Positions 22,761 to 36,400 of a DNA stretch of 64,000 bases are shown here, piece after piece. The stretch spans positions 23,167,707 through 23,231,706 of the forward strand of contig NC_044920.1 of assembly GCF_003576645.1 (NCBI RefSeq). The letters are read 5' to 3'. The DNA comes from Ipomoea triloba (Eukaryota; Streptophyta; Magnoliopsida; Solanales; Convolvulaceae). Numbering within the stretch: position 1 is the first letter of the stretch; every line of letters begins with the position of its first letter. The notes beneath the pieces were generated by a model. That model was not told the DNA's origin. It was given only the letters and a program-made list of their open reading frames with translations, and did not search any database. Position numbers and translations under genes: made by a program.

Positions 22761-23161
22761 CTAAATAAAAAGCAAATTGTCATTTTGGTCCACTGACTAT
22801 AGGGGTTCTATTAATTGCAATCTACGACTTTCAAAATTGTTAATTTTATACCCTTATTATATTATTCAATTTTTATCAATTTTAATTGCTCTGATCAAAT
22901 TGGCGGTCAAATTTCGCCGGAAAAACTTAATGTTTAAATAAATACTCTTAAAAACACGCTGGCATTGTTCTGTTGTTAAGAGTATTTATTGGAGCATTAA
23001 GTTTTTCCTACGAAATTTGACCGCCAATTTGGCCAAAGTGACTGAAATTGATAAAAATTGAATATTCAAGGTATAAAATTAACGATTTTGAAAGTCGTGG
23101 ATTGTAATTAACAGAACTCCTATAGTCAGTGGACCAAAATGACAATTTGCTCCTAAATAAA
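22761..23161. mobile_element. foldback Mutator-like MITE, 383 bp
   Basis: Element 22770-23152, near-palindromic over most of its length, with 9-bp direct repeats ctaaataaa at 22761-22769 and 23153-23161. Its terminus ('agcaaattgtcattttggtc' then 'ccactgactatag') is similar to that of the MULE at 14807 ('gagtaaattgcacttttgg' then 'tcctctgactatag'). It may be a non-autonomous relative that such a transposase could mobilise. Confidence 0.85.
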
Positions 23162-23613
23162 TATTAATTTTGATTTGAATTTATAAGTCTTCTTAATTCT
23201 CTTTTGGATAGCATTGTCATTGAATTGTCTTCATCTTCACTATTTGTCTTTTTCTTTTTTCGTTGTTAGTGTGTCATGTGCAATTGAGTTACTGGTCGTA
23301 GCATAGATGACAACGTCATGTAATGAGGTTTTGGATTTACCTTGTTCTGTATATGACTGAGATGTTAGTTGTACTATGAACTTTTGATCTTGTAAGCGAG
23401 CCTCTTGAAATTTTGTGGTGATAATTTTTTCCCTACATGTTTCATGTAGAAGTATTAAATAAAATATTAATAGTTATTATATTTGTAGAATGTTCATGAG
23501 TATTACATATAACACATGTGGTGAGCTCATACCACGTTAATAGTCCAACTCAATTTCTTGAATCCATTAGCACACCGCTCCGACACGATAACTCACTTGA
23601 CCATGCTTAAGTG
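23162..23613. other. intergenic, no gene seen
   Basis: Right part of the dispersed repeat, then AT-rich DNA. Confidence 0.35.
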
Positions 23614-24042
23614 AAATCGGCACAATTGTTATTTCATGGACCATAATTCATATTGTATTGTGTACTTTAATTTAAAAATTGTATATCCGCAATTAACACA
23701 TTATGTATCTGCCGTTAACAATTTTTGTACCTTTAAACAAATTGAAAGCATATAACATAATAATTGCATACACATAAATTATTAACTGCATGTACAAACT
23801 ATGCTAATGCTAGACACGCAAGATGTTGGTTAACATATTTTGTGTCTGCAATTAACATATTTTGTATTTATAGTTAAATTTTATGTGTTTGTAGTTATTA
23901 TGTTATGCGTATGTGTCTCCAATTAGTTTATATGTGCAAAAAAACTGTTAACTGGAGATATGTAATATGTCAGCTGTATACATATAATCTGAATATTATT
24001 TTGATAGACCGTGATCTATAGTATAATTTGGCAAATCGGCAC
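23614..24042. mobile_element. foldback element of the 'tatggacc' family, 409 bp
   Basis: Element 23624-24032 between 10-bp direct repeats aaatcggcac (23614-23623, 24033-24042). The left end 'aattgttatttcatggacc' and right end complement 'gccaaattatactatag' are the two typical termini of a family with at least six members here. The interior is rich in 'taacatattatgt' repeats. Confidence 0.75.
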
Positions 24043-24288
24043 TATCACAAAGATGTGCAATTTATTTTTCTTATAATAAATAATAAAAATCACCCCCAAG
24101 AATTTAATCCGGAGTCATACTTTTGGAATCGATTCTTGGAAGCGTGGAATCATATATCTCTCTGGAAGGAATATCAATTTAGAGTACTAGACTCCAGCTA
24201 GTATAAGTAAACGATCGCTCTCTATCTTTTCCATCGTCTCAGGACTAGGATAATCCGTCAGAGCAGACACGCAGAGAAACAGGAATCC
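24043..24288 (+). promoter_or_regulatory. APP1 upstream region / 5' UTR
   Basis: Only about 250 bp separate the foldback element at 23624-24032 from the APP1 start codon, so that element sits in or next to the promoter. 'gtataagtaaacg' near 24200 might be a weak TATA box; the CT-rich stretch 24217-24240 looks like leader sequence. Confidence 0.35.
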
Positions 24289-27200
24289 ATGGCGGAGGAA
24301 ACACTCGCAGCTCTTAGGTCACTCATGGCTTCTCACTCCCCTCCGCTCGACGCCTTGGTTGTTCCTTCCCAAGACTATCATCAGGTTACACTCAACTTCG
24401 CCCATTTCTATTCAAACACGCACTCTATCGGGAAGCATATATGCAATTCCCTTTTCTGTTGTTAATAATTTTTTGTTTTCATATGCGTATCTGTTAACGG
24501 ATGTGTTCAGCGATTAATTTGTGTCTGTTACATGTTTCGAACTCAGAGCGAGTATGTGTCAGCGCGGGACAAAAGGCGCGAATTCGTTTCTGGATTCACC
24601 GGAAGTGCTGGTTAGGCTTTTTTTCTTGATCGAATGCTTAATACTGATTTTGGCTACCTGGATTGTGGGATTTGTTTTGGCTTGTTTTAAGGCAGGTTGA
24701 ACTAAAGAATCAGCCATTTGCATACGACTGTAGTAAAGTTTTTAGAGTCTGGTTAGTATATTGGAGTTGCAACATATTGAAGTGGAATTAACTTGGAAAT
24801 AAATGGTGGATAGGATTTGTATTATTTGAATCAAAGCTTAGATCCTAAGATAATTTATTAGGACCCGTTTCATGCAATTTATGCACTGTTAATTTCGTGT
24901 AAAAAGTCGTCTGGGGATGTAATTCATGAAATTATGATTCCAAGGTTATGAACATACTAAACACAAAGTGAATTAGAGACCGGAATTGCAATTCCTGTCC
25001 AACCTGATTTTTGGTTAATTTGATCAGTTGGTACATTATTGGTATGGAAGTGAGAATGGGATCAATCTTGGATAGGAATAGTATAATGATTGCTCAGGAA
25101 TCACCTTTTTCAATGAAATGGGATCAAATATGAGAAAGGAAATAATGATTCCCATCCAACCTTGTTACCTTAATTTTGTGTAATGACTGGTGTATTAATT
25201 TTGGAGATTTTGTTTATGGATAGTATGCCCTATAGTTGCTTTAAAACGTTGTATACTTGTATCAAACTAGAATAGATTGAGTACCTCCTTAATTTAAGCA
25301 AGTTTGTATAGTTGTGTTGTTCTTAGCAATTCCTTGCCTTTGGTTCCTTGGACCTTGATATTGCCATTTCACAATGTGTAATGCTCCTTGAAAGAACACT
25401 TTTTCCATAATTAGTCTACTGCCATAATTGTTTGAGTTCCTACAGGTTTGGCACTTATAACAATGAATGAAGCACTTCTATGGACGGATGGACGGTATTT
25501 CTTGCAGGCAGCACAACAGCTCAGTAATCAGTGGAAGCTCATGCGAATGGGAGAAGACCCTGCTGTTGATATCTGGATGGCAGATGTGAGTTTCCTTTTG
25601 CTGCTTTTCACATAACTCAATTGCTTACATTTCTTTGTATAAAACTATAAACTAAATAATTTGCTGATCTTAAGTCTGGTTAAGATATGAGTTTGTTCTC
25701 TTGCAATTTTTGAATTTGAATAGATATCTTGTACATCTATGATCTGTCTACATTAGTAGATTAGCTATATCTAGTATGCTTTTGGCTATTGTTGTACTAA
25801 AAATGGGAAAAATGGAATAAATACAAATATACAGTTATAGATTTGTATTTATTTTTTTGAGCTTTCACTTGTAATTCCCTGCTCAGTGTTTGTCTGGTTA
25901 TTTTTGGTCATACTATGAAAACTACCATCTATTAAGTATGCATCTAGGATTCTAGGGAGGGGCCATGGGTGGGGTTTGTAGGTAAATAAAGAAAACAAGT
26001 TAACATTATATTCAAAAATCTGAGATATACTCTAGAACTCAGTTGCATATTTAAGTACACTAAAGTTTTTGGTCAACTGTAGATTGTTCTTCCAAGTATT
26101 GTGCTGGAATTAAAATTAATTTAATTTGGTAACTACTAACCTTACCTTTCTCCTTGTGAAATCAGAAAAATCTGTGTTTCTTACTTGCATTTTCTACAAT
26201 GGCATGCTGCCATATATATACATGTTGGAAACCTCTACACTATTGATGTCATTTCATCTTTCTATGCTACACTATTGAAGACATTTCATCTTTCTATACT
26301 ACTGATGCCATTTCATCTTTCTATGCTACACTATTGAAGCCATTTCATCTTTCAAGGCATAATATAATAATTCTCAACATCCCCCCTCAAGCTGGAGCGT
26401 GAATATCAAAAGCTCCAAGCTTGTTACACAAATATTCAACTCTAGGACCTCTTAAAGCTTTGGTGAAGATGTCAGCCAACTGATCATTTGTACCTACAAA
26501 TGAGGTAACAATTTCCCCGGATGCAATCTTTTCACGAACAAAATGACAATCAATCTCAATGTGTTTTGTTCTCTCATGAAAGACAGGATTAGATGCAATA
26601 TGCAAAGCTGCTTGATTGTCACACATCAGTTTAATCGGCCCTTTCATGTAGAATTTTAATTCAGATAGGAGATGCTTTAACCAGATTAGTTCACATGTTC
26701 CCAAGGCTATTGACCGATATTCTGCCTCTGCACTAGATCGAGCCACCACATTTTGCTTCTTACTTTTCCAAGATATTAGGTTGCCTCCAAGAAAAACACA
26801 GTATCCTGATGTTGATTTTCTATCCCAAGGGCATCCAGCCCAATCTGCATCAGTATAACCAATAATCTCTGTATTTCCATGATCCTTGTATAACACTCCG
26901 GTCCCGGGAGACTTCTTGATGTATCGTAGAATCCTTATGACAGCATCCCAATGGCTGTCACATGGAGAGGCCAAAAAACTGACTCACAATACTCACTGCA
27001 AAAGAAATGTCAGGACGGGTGACGGTTAAGTACAACAGTTTTCCAACCAACCTTCGATATTTTCCTGGATCTGAAAAGAGTTTCCCTTGTTCTGGTACAA
27101 GCTTAATATTAGGATCCATGGGAGTATCAATTGGTCTACAATCAAGCATACCTGTTTCCTCTAATATGTCTAAAGCATATTTTCGTTGAGATATACAAAT

Positions 27201-30200
27201 CCCTTGCTTTGACTGGGCAACTTCTATCCCTAAGAAGTATTTTAATTTTCCAAGATCTTTTGTTTCAAAGTGTTTGAAAAGATGTTGCTTTAACTGGACC
27301 ATTCCTTCCGCATCATTTCCTGTGATAACAATATCATCAACATAAACAACAAGATAAATACTTTTACCTTGTTGATGCCGATAGAACATAGAATGATCCA
27401 CTTTGCTCCGAATTAACCCAAAATCTTGTAGAACTGTGCTAAAGCGTCCAAACCAGGCACGTGGAGACTGTTTCAATCCATAAAGAGAGCGTTTTAGTTT
27501 GCAAACCAGGTTAGTCTCCCCCCCTTGAGCAACAAATCCAGGAGGTTGCTCCATATACACTTCCTCTTTGAGATCCCCATGTAAGAATGCATTCTTGATG
27601 TCTAACTGGTATAGAGGCCAATGATGTATAGCAGCAATAGAGAGAAAGATCCTGATGGAAGAGATCTTGGCCACAGGTGAGAATGTATCGGTGTAATCAA
27701 CGCCAAATACTTGAGTGTACCCCTTGGCTACGAGTCGAGCCTTGAGTCTGTCTACCTGTCCATCTGGTCCAACTTTGACGTTATAGACCCATCTACAACC
27801 AACAACTGTTTTGCCAGGAGGTAATGGAACCAAGTTCCAAGTTCCCGAGGAATGTAAAGCAGCCATTTCATCTACCATAGCTTGTTGCCAACCAGGATGA
27901 GAAAGAGCCTCTTTAACCGATTTAGGAACATAAACAGATGATAAACTAGAGATGAAGGCATTATAAACAGGGGAAAAACGGTGATAAGAGACAAAATTAT
28001 ATATAGGATAGGGATTGCGAGTAGACCTGTTACCTACCCGCCTACCCGACTAGCAATGGGAGTACTGGAAACTGGAGCAGGAACCGCATCCAAGGGAAGA
28101 GACAGCTCAGGGGATGAATCAACAGGTTCAATGTTTGCAGTAGTAGTGGTTGGTGGCAATGTTGACCGACGATGATAGGTGAATTGGAATGGAGAAACAG
28201 TGTGTGTTTGTGATGGATTGGGAGGTAGTGGCATTTCTATCCCGCCTTCAAACGAGGGAACTGGTAGGACATCAGGTAAAGGATCCACAACCCCTGTAGA
28301 GTCAGATGAAAAGAATGGAGTGTTTTCAAAGAAGGTAACATTTGGTGATACATAGAACCGCCGTGTGTCAGGGCAATAACATCTGAAACCTTTTTGAACC
28401 CTAGAGTACCCCACAAAAATACATTTCAAAGACTTGGGTGCGATCTTATCACGACTAGGAGTAATATCATGAACAAAACAAGTACAACCAAAAACCTTAA
28501 GTGGAAGTTTGTGTAATGGCTCTTGAGGAAACAGTAGGTTGTAAGGTATTTTGCCGTGTAAAACAGATGATGACATACGGTTAATAAGATAACATGAATG
28601 AAGGATAGCATCTCCCCAGAAACAAGAAGGGACCTTATAGTGAAGAAGCATAGTCCTAGCAGTTTCCACTAGAAGTCTATTCTTCCGTTCAGACACACCA
28701 TTTTGTTGTGGGGTGTTCGGACAAGAAGACTCATGGAGAATACCCTCCGATTCAAGAAGGGTAGTCAAAGGAGTATTGAAATATTCCTTGGCATTATCAC
28801 TCCGAAGAATTTTAATAGACACTCCAAACTGATTTTTAATTTCATTATGAAACTTTTGAAAGATGTGAAACAGTTCAGAACGTCGTTGCATTAGGAAAAC
28901 CCAAGTACAACGAGAAAAGTCATCAATAAAAGTAACAAAATACCTAAAACCTAACACAGATGCGACACGACTAGGACCCCAAATATCACTGTGAACTAAA
29001 GAGAAAGGAGATGAAGATACTTTATTGACCCGTTCAGGAAATGAGGTTCTGGAATGTTTTCCATACTGACAAGATTCACACTCTAGTGAAGACAACTTTG
29101 AGAGATTTGGTTCAAGTTGTTGCAGTTTCTTCAAACTCGGATGACCTAGACGACAATGAGTAAGGGAAGGAGAAATAGTAGCACTACAGACAGCGGAAGC
29201 AGGAGTAGATAAGCGGTATAGTCCTTTTGATTCATACCCCGAGCCAATCGTCTTCCCCGAACGACGGTCCTGTATAATAACAGAATCAGAAGAAAATGTA
29301 ACTAGGCAATCCAGAGAGTGAGTAAGTTGACGAATGGAAATCAAGTTAAAAGGACATGTAGGTATGTACAGAACTGATGATAAAGGTAAATTAGGAAGAG
29401 GCCTTGCTTTACGAACACCATGAGCAGTACATATGGATCCATTACCAAATACAATTGATGGAAGAGACTTAGAATCTGTGAAGTGAGTCAATAAAGAAGA
29501 ATTACCACAGATATGTTTAGAAGCACCTGAATCAAGGACCCATGATCCAAGAGAGCCAGATTGAGAAACCAGGGCAGTGTGAGTCTCTTTGGTGTGAGCT
29601 ACAGGAGTGACAACAGCAGCTTGGGCACTAGCTTTAAATCGGGCAAACTCTTCATATTCTGTAAGAGAGATAGTTTTAGAACCTGAATCCTGTTTGAGCT
29701 CAGCCACATTTGTAGGGGCAAGCACCGGTCTCCCATGCAGCTTCCAGCATCGATCCCGTGTGTGTCCAGATCGATTGCAGTAATCGCAATATCTAGTGTT
29801 TTTCTGCCCACTACGGTCTTTATTTCGGTTGCCCAAATGGTTACCTCGACCTCCTTGGATCACAAGAGCAGATTGGTCTGTGGTGGGTGCAGAAGTCTCA
29901 CCAGGAAAGGAAGTCACTTGAAGAAGGCGTTTGAACAATTCTTGGATCCCTGGTACAACATTATCTCCAAGAATCTGGTTTCGAGTATTCTCAAACTCAG
30001 GGCCTAATTTAGATAAAACAAAGACAACAAAAAATTTTTCACGTTGGGCAATCTGTTCCGCAGGTGTCCCTCCAGTTGGTAATAGCTTATTAAACTCAGT
30101 TAATAAACTTTGAGTTTTCCCAAGAAAGGCTTCCATACTCATACAATCCTTCTTTAAGTTAACCAAATTATTAACAACTGTGTAATATTGAGAAACATCA

Positions 30201-33200
30201 TTAGTGTATAAGGACTTGGCTTGATTCCATACCTCAACACATGATTTAAAAACTCTGAACAGTTGAATTAACTCAGGTGAAAGGGATTGCCACAAGAGAC
30301 TACAAAGTTGGGCATCCACTCTTTTCCAAATTGCCTTCTCATTTTCTGGAACCTTTTCTTCCCCCTTTTCCAAATGGTCACTAACACCTTGGCCCATAAA
30401 CCACATTTCAACAGCATCGGACCACGAATGGTAGTTTTGTGACCCACATAATTTTTCAGAGGTAATAACTGGATTTCCAGATAAATTTGGCACAAACACT
30501 GAGCTAGAAATAACATTCTCAACACTGTCAGAAGTTTCCTTAATACCAGTTGAAGACATGGTTGACAAAAAGGAATATTAGCAGGTGAGAGAGAGAGTAC
30601 CGTTGACCGGAATATTTTACCGGAACAGTGCCTTTGACCGGAACAGTACCGTTGACCAGTGTTGACTGGCGTTGACCAGCGTTGACCGGCGACGGCGAAG
30701 GATCTGGAAAAAAACACTGCTAGATACGTCTCCTCGAAACGAACCCAATGGAGAAAACGGCACCTTGATCGGAGATCGGAGGAGAAAGATATGACCGGAA
30801 AACAGTCGCTGTTTTTACGCCACTGCCGGAAAATATTTGGAAAAAGAAAAACCAGAAGAAAAACAGCCTAGGAAAGAGGCTTTGATACCATGTGAAATCA
30901 GAAAAATCTGTGTTTCTTACTTGCATTTTCTACAATGGCATGCTGCCATATATATACATGTTGGAAACCTCTACACTATTGATGTCATTTCATCTTTCTA
31001 TGCTACACTATTGAAGACATTTCATCTTTCTATACTACTGATGCCATTTCATCTTTCTATGCTACACTATTGAAGCCATTTCATCTTTCAAGGCATAATA
31101 TAATAATTCTCAACACTCCTCAAGCTTTGCACCGTATCACTCATTGGTGTATTTAAGTAGATTAAATCACTAAAAGTCTTTGATCTAAGTGAAAAAGTTT
31201 TATGCTTGAAATAATTTTAATTTAATTTGATTAGGAGTTAATACTTGAAATGGTCCATCGACTATTTTGAAATACCAAGATTGGTCATCAACTAATAATT
31301 CTACCAAATTAGGTCCTTGACTATGCAATTGATACATAATTTGGTACTTTGATCAAACGCTGTCGAGCTTGAGGGTAATCTTGGAAAATCACATTACTTC
31401 CACCATCTCTTTCATTGTTCACTGATTTAAGGGAAAAACCCTATGTTTTCTGACCAAAATCTGACCTTGATGAATACTCTGGCGCTTCCTCATGATCCAC
31501 CACTAGGGTTCATTATCAGCCTATCAATTTGACCAACACCTTGGTATATCAGCTCACAAGCATTGTTTTCATCACTCAGAGGGGTAGTAGGAGGAGAGGA
31601 AACCTGAGAAGGTCCATTTGGGACTTTGGGTTACCATTTTTTGACCTGATGCTCTGACCAGTCCAGCTACCTACCTGTGCCAGTGTGGATTGGGACGATT
31701 GTGACAGCACCAAACCTTTCTGCATTTCGAACAGGGGAAAAACACTCAGAACACAACAGAGATTTTCATTTTCAATAAATAGAAGGTAAAAATATAAATT
31801 AAAGCAGTAATAATGGACGGAGTACCTCCAAATGATTTAGAGTATGCACGGACTTGTCAGCTTCTTTGATGAAGGTCCGACTAAAGTGATGAGTTAATCC
31901 AGCGAGGAAGTCTTCCTTGTCACTCTCGTTCTCTGTGGAGCCGATGACTGATTTAACAGGGGAGGAGCACAGATCATATGCAACAACTCAGACAGAAGAA
32001 CATATTAGAGCTGGGTATAGCTTTGGCAGCGGAGTATCAAGAGGAAGTGCTAGACTATTCTTCATGTTCAGGTTTTTGGTCCGGAAATCTAAGGTTTTCG
32101 CCATTTTAGCTGTGAACAAGGAATGAGATAGCGGAAGCAACATGATTTTCCAAGATTACACTTTCGCCGGAAATCTGATCGGAGGACCAAATTTGGTAGA
32201 ATTGCATAATCAAGGACCTATTTGGTAGAATTAGTAGTCGAGGACCAATTTTGGTATTTCAAAATAGTTGACGAACCTTTTCTGGTATTTACTCTTTGAT
32301 TAATATTTCCTTCTCTCTTAAAACTATCTGAGAGGCATGGTTCTGTTCACTATGTCTCTCAATGATTTCTCCTGAGGATGATCAGAACACAAACCCATTG
32401 GTAGATTTTCTATTTCCATTTCAGAACGATGAGATTTTGCGACATCATTTGTTTAGGAATTTAAAAGAGAGCTTTCCTCTGTCATTTTCCTTAAAAAACC
32501 TGCTGTGAGCAAGAAATCGGGATTTTTTCCTTATGCCTTCTAAATTTCTCTCCTTTTTGCCTCGCTCTATTTTCCTTTTGTATCCACATTTAGCATCACA
32601 CCTAACTCAACAGGTTTGATGATGGGTAAATCAATTTGCAGGCTTCTGTCTTTCTACCTAACTATTTGGCTGTTTCATACCTTTTTGTCTTTTTATTTAT
32701 TTATTTATTTATGTATTTTGACATGTTCTTACCAAATATTCTAACTCAATTCCTTTTCAAGATTGAATGTATGTCTTCTGCCTGTGACATTCAAGGTGTA
32801 TGGATTTGGTGGTTCATTGTGCATTGTCCATTTTAATTGACATTTATTGTGGTGCTAATCAGAATTTGCCCAAGGAAGCAGCTATAGGAGTTGATACATG
32901 GTGTGTATCAGTAGAAACAGCACACAAATGGGAATGCGCCTTTGCAAAGAAACAACAGAAATTAGTCCAAACCACAACAAACTTGGTGGATGAAGTTTGG
33001 AAAAGTCGGCCACCTGCTGAAGTAAATCCTGTAATGGTGCATCCATTGGAATTTTCTGGCCGCTGTGTTGCAGATAAGTTGAAGGATTTGAGAGAAAAGC
33101 TTGTGCAAGAGAAAGCTCGGGCTATCATAATAACAGGGCTTGATGAAGTAAATCTCTAACCCATAAACCTAAATCCACTTCTCTTGCAAATGTTGGGATT

Positions 33201-33392
33201 TCTATTCTTTACTAATTGTTCATGACTTTCATGCAGGTTGCCTGGTTATATAATATCCGTGGAACTGATGTGTCATATTGTCCTGTCGCTCATGCATTTG
33301 CTGTAGTAACATTAGTCTCGGCCTTCCTTTACGTTGACAACAGAAAGTTATCTTCTGAGGTTACCTTTCTGTTTGCATAATCACATACCTGT

Positions 33393-33423
<31 letters not shown>

Positions 33424-36400
33424 NNNNNNNNNNNNNNNNNNNNNNNNNNNNNNNNNNNNNNNNNNNNNNNNNNNNNNNNNNNNNNNNNNNNNNNNNNNNN
33501 NNNNNNNNNNNNNNNNNNNNNNNNNNNNNNNNNNNNNNNNNNNNNNNNNNNNNNNNNNNNNNNNNNNNNNNNNNNNNNNNNNNNNNNNNNNNNNNNNNNN
33601 NNNNNNNNNNNNNNNNNNNNNNNNNNNNNNNNNNNNNNNNNNNNNNNNNNNNNNNNNNNNNNNNNNNNNNNNNNNNNNNNNNNNNNNNNNNNNNNNNNNN
33701 NNNNNNNNNNNNNNNNNNNNNNNNNNNNNNNNNNNNNNNNNNNNNNNNNNNNNNNNNNNNNNNNNNNNNNNNNNNNNNNNNNNNNNNNNNNNNNNNNNNN
33801 NNNNNNNNNNNNNNNNNNNNNNNNNNNNNNNNNNNNNNNNNNNNNNNNNNNNNNNNNNNCCCCCCCCCCCCCCCCCCTCTAAAAGTATGAATAAATACTG
33901 TGCAGGTGACCTCTTTTATGGAGGAAAATGGTATTGAAGTGCGGGATTACGGTGAAGTTAGCAAAGATGTAACCCTACTAGCTTGTGGCCAGCTCATTCA
34001 TTCCTGGAGTAAGGGAAGTCAAACGAGCTCTTCATTAGGTGAAGAGACTAAGGTCAACGGGTCTGCTGATAAGGGAAATGATCTCATATGGGTTGACCCT
34101 GGCCAATGCTGCTTTGCTTTGTACTCCAAACTAAATGTTGAGAAAGTTCGCCTCCAGCAATCACCTATAGCTCTAGCCAAAGCCCTAAAGGTAGTTACAT
34201 ACAAACTTGTTTTATGTAGATTCAGATATTGTGGAACTTAAGCCTAAACTGAATCAACTCTGATCTAACGAAAGCAATATGTTTTTGATAAATGCATTGG
34301 CATGTTGAAGGGTTTACTGACTTTCCAGTTTCTAATAGTCAAATATCTACTTGTTATCACCTGCTGGCTTGGATCATTGCATCTTTTACTTATTTTTATT
34401 TATTTTTGGGTACAATTGGGGGGAAATGAAATTGAACCTGAGATCTCTCATATGGAATCTCAGGCCAATATAACTGGACTGCAAGGTCCTTGGCCAGGGT
34501 ATTATATCTTGATATTTCTTTCTGCATACTGTCCATGAATATATGTGCGTATATCCTCTCCTTTCTACCAGCATCTTGGTTCCAATCTTACTTGATTATA
34601 AGTTTCACTATTAGGATTGTTGAATTTGGAAGATGGAATGGCCTGGCGGGTGGAGAATAACAACCACCCGCCAGTTAAGCGGAAGCAGAGATAGAATCAA
34701 AGAATAGGAAAATGTATATAAGACTGAAAGATTCAATATATTAGTATGATTCTATGTTTCTAATGAAGAAACATAGTACATATATATACACATACACATA
34801 ACTGTAAGTAACTGACACCTATTCATAAACAGACACAACCCTATAGATAAACCTAACTCTTTATTTTTCAACAAGGATCATCTATTTTTAAGCTTTAAAA
34901 GTATCTAGAAAATGAAATCTCATAATCTATTTATATGCTTGGATGGTATCTAGAACATGAAGTAACTGAACCCAAGGATGTGAAGAGGAATAAAATTGTG
35001 GGAGTTTGGAATTTTGGATAGTTACACTAAAGTTCCATAGTTATAAGCTTTTTGAATGGTATGGTTTAATGATCATACTATATGTTTAATTTGCTGAGCA
35101 TTCTGATTATTATTCCCAGAATCCTGTTGAGATGGAAGGATTGAAGAAAGCACATATTCGAGATGGAGCAGCTGTAGTGCAATATCTTGTCTGGCTGGAT
35201 AAACAGGTGGCTGCTTTTTCTTCTTAAATGACAGGAATATATAACATTATAACCTACCTATCTGAAATACAATTTTTTTTTTATTATCTCTGCTTTATCT
35301 TACGACTTCTCTTTTTCCTTGTACTTCTATTTACTCTAAAATGGGTATTTAGATGGTTAAATTGACCTAAACTATGTTATTTTTCAGATGCAGGAGATTT
35401 ATGGGGCATCTGGTTACTTCATTGAGGCTGAGACAACCTGCCAGAAGAAACAACCGTAAGTTGACTCTTTTTTGTTTGTTTGTTTGTTTGTTTGCTTGCT
35501 TGTGTGTGTATGTGTTTATTAATGGTCACTTTGGCGTCTATATTTAGATTCAGCATCATGATGGGGTCATCCCATGTTTAGGTAAAAGTAGCACCTTTAT
35601 CAGGACCATTTAAGGAATTTTTTTTCAATGTAGTGCCAATCAGGCAGTAATGCATATTGTCACTTGAAATGGTAAAGCTTATTCTGCGTTATTATTCAAA
35701 GAAATGAAAGCTTACTTGTACATTTTACAGATCTTCAACAAATATCAGTGATTTTAGAAAGTACTGATTCTGATCCATGGCATTACTTTCAATCAGCTCT
35801 GGACATTTTCTCTCTTCCCTGTAAAGTAAACTACTAATGCTTTTGATTGGTAACAACAATGTCAGGAATGTTTTAAAGCTAACAGAAGTGTCTGTAAGTG
35901 ATAAGCTGGAGGAATTCCGTGCATCAAAAGAGGTAATAGCCCTTTGTCAAGTGACAAATTTATGAGGAAAATCCCTTGTCATATAGCGATGCCCTCTATA
36001 GTTTAATGGTCAGGTGTGTAGAGCCAATTCACTATCTTTTTCTCATGCAATATAGTGGAACAAACAGCATGTCTCAAGTCTTTCTAAGTAGTAAAATCGA
36101 CCATTTCTTATGTGGTTATTTTTTCTTTCTTTAAGTTGAATATGTTGTCATTTTTGGATGATGAAAAATATCATTTAGTTGACATTCTTGGCAAATCTTT
36201 TTCTTCTTTCAATTCAGCATTTTAGAGGCTTGAGTTTTCCTACTATTTCTTCCGTTGGTTCAAATGCGGCAATTATCCATTATTCTCCTGCTGTGGAGAC
36301 ATGTGCAGAACTTGATCCAGATTCTATATACCTATTTGATTCAGGAGCACAGGTTTCTTGTCCATCTTTTCTGATTTAAGTTTGTTGTTATTAGACAGCT

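Larger units (their letters stand above)
26150..31120 (-). mobile_element. Copia-type LTR retrotransposon, complete ends, minus strand
   Basis: Element 26155-31115 (4961 bp) with two 225-bp LTRs that look identical and a 5-bp target duplication ctcct (26150-26154, 31116-31120). LTRs start TG and end CA. A primer-binding site complementary to initiator Met tRNA, 'tggtatcaaagc' on the minus strand, abuts the 5' LTR (about 30879-30890). A G-rich polypurine tract (about 26380-26389) precedes the 3' LTR. Gene order gag, protease, integrase, RT, RNase H places it in Copia. Identical LTRs imply a recent insertion. Confidence 0.95.
25586..32862 (+). other. APP1 intron 3, 7.3 kb, filled by two mobile elements
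   Basis: GT at 25586 and AG at 32861-32862. Contains a Copia retrotransposon (26155-31115, opposite orientation) and a Mutator-like element (31235-32294). The remaining intron is about 1.25 kb. Other APP1 introns are 79 to about 930 bp. Confidence 0.9.

Noticed and set aside
33334..33882. 182-codon plus-strand ORF
   Set aside because: Consists of poly-Pro from C runs and undetermined residues across the N gap.
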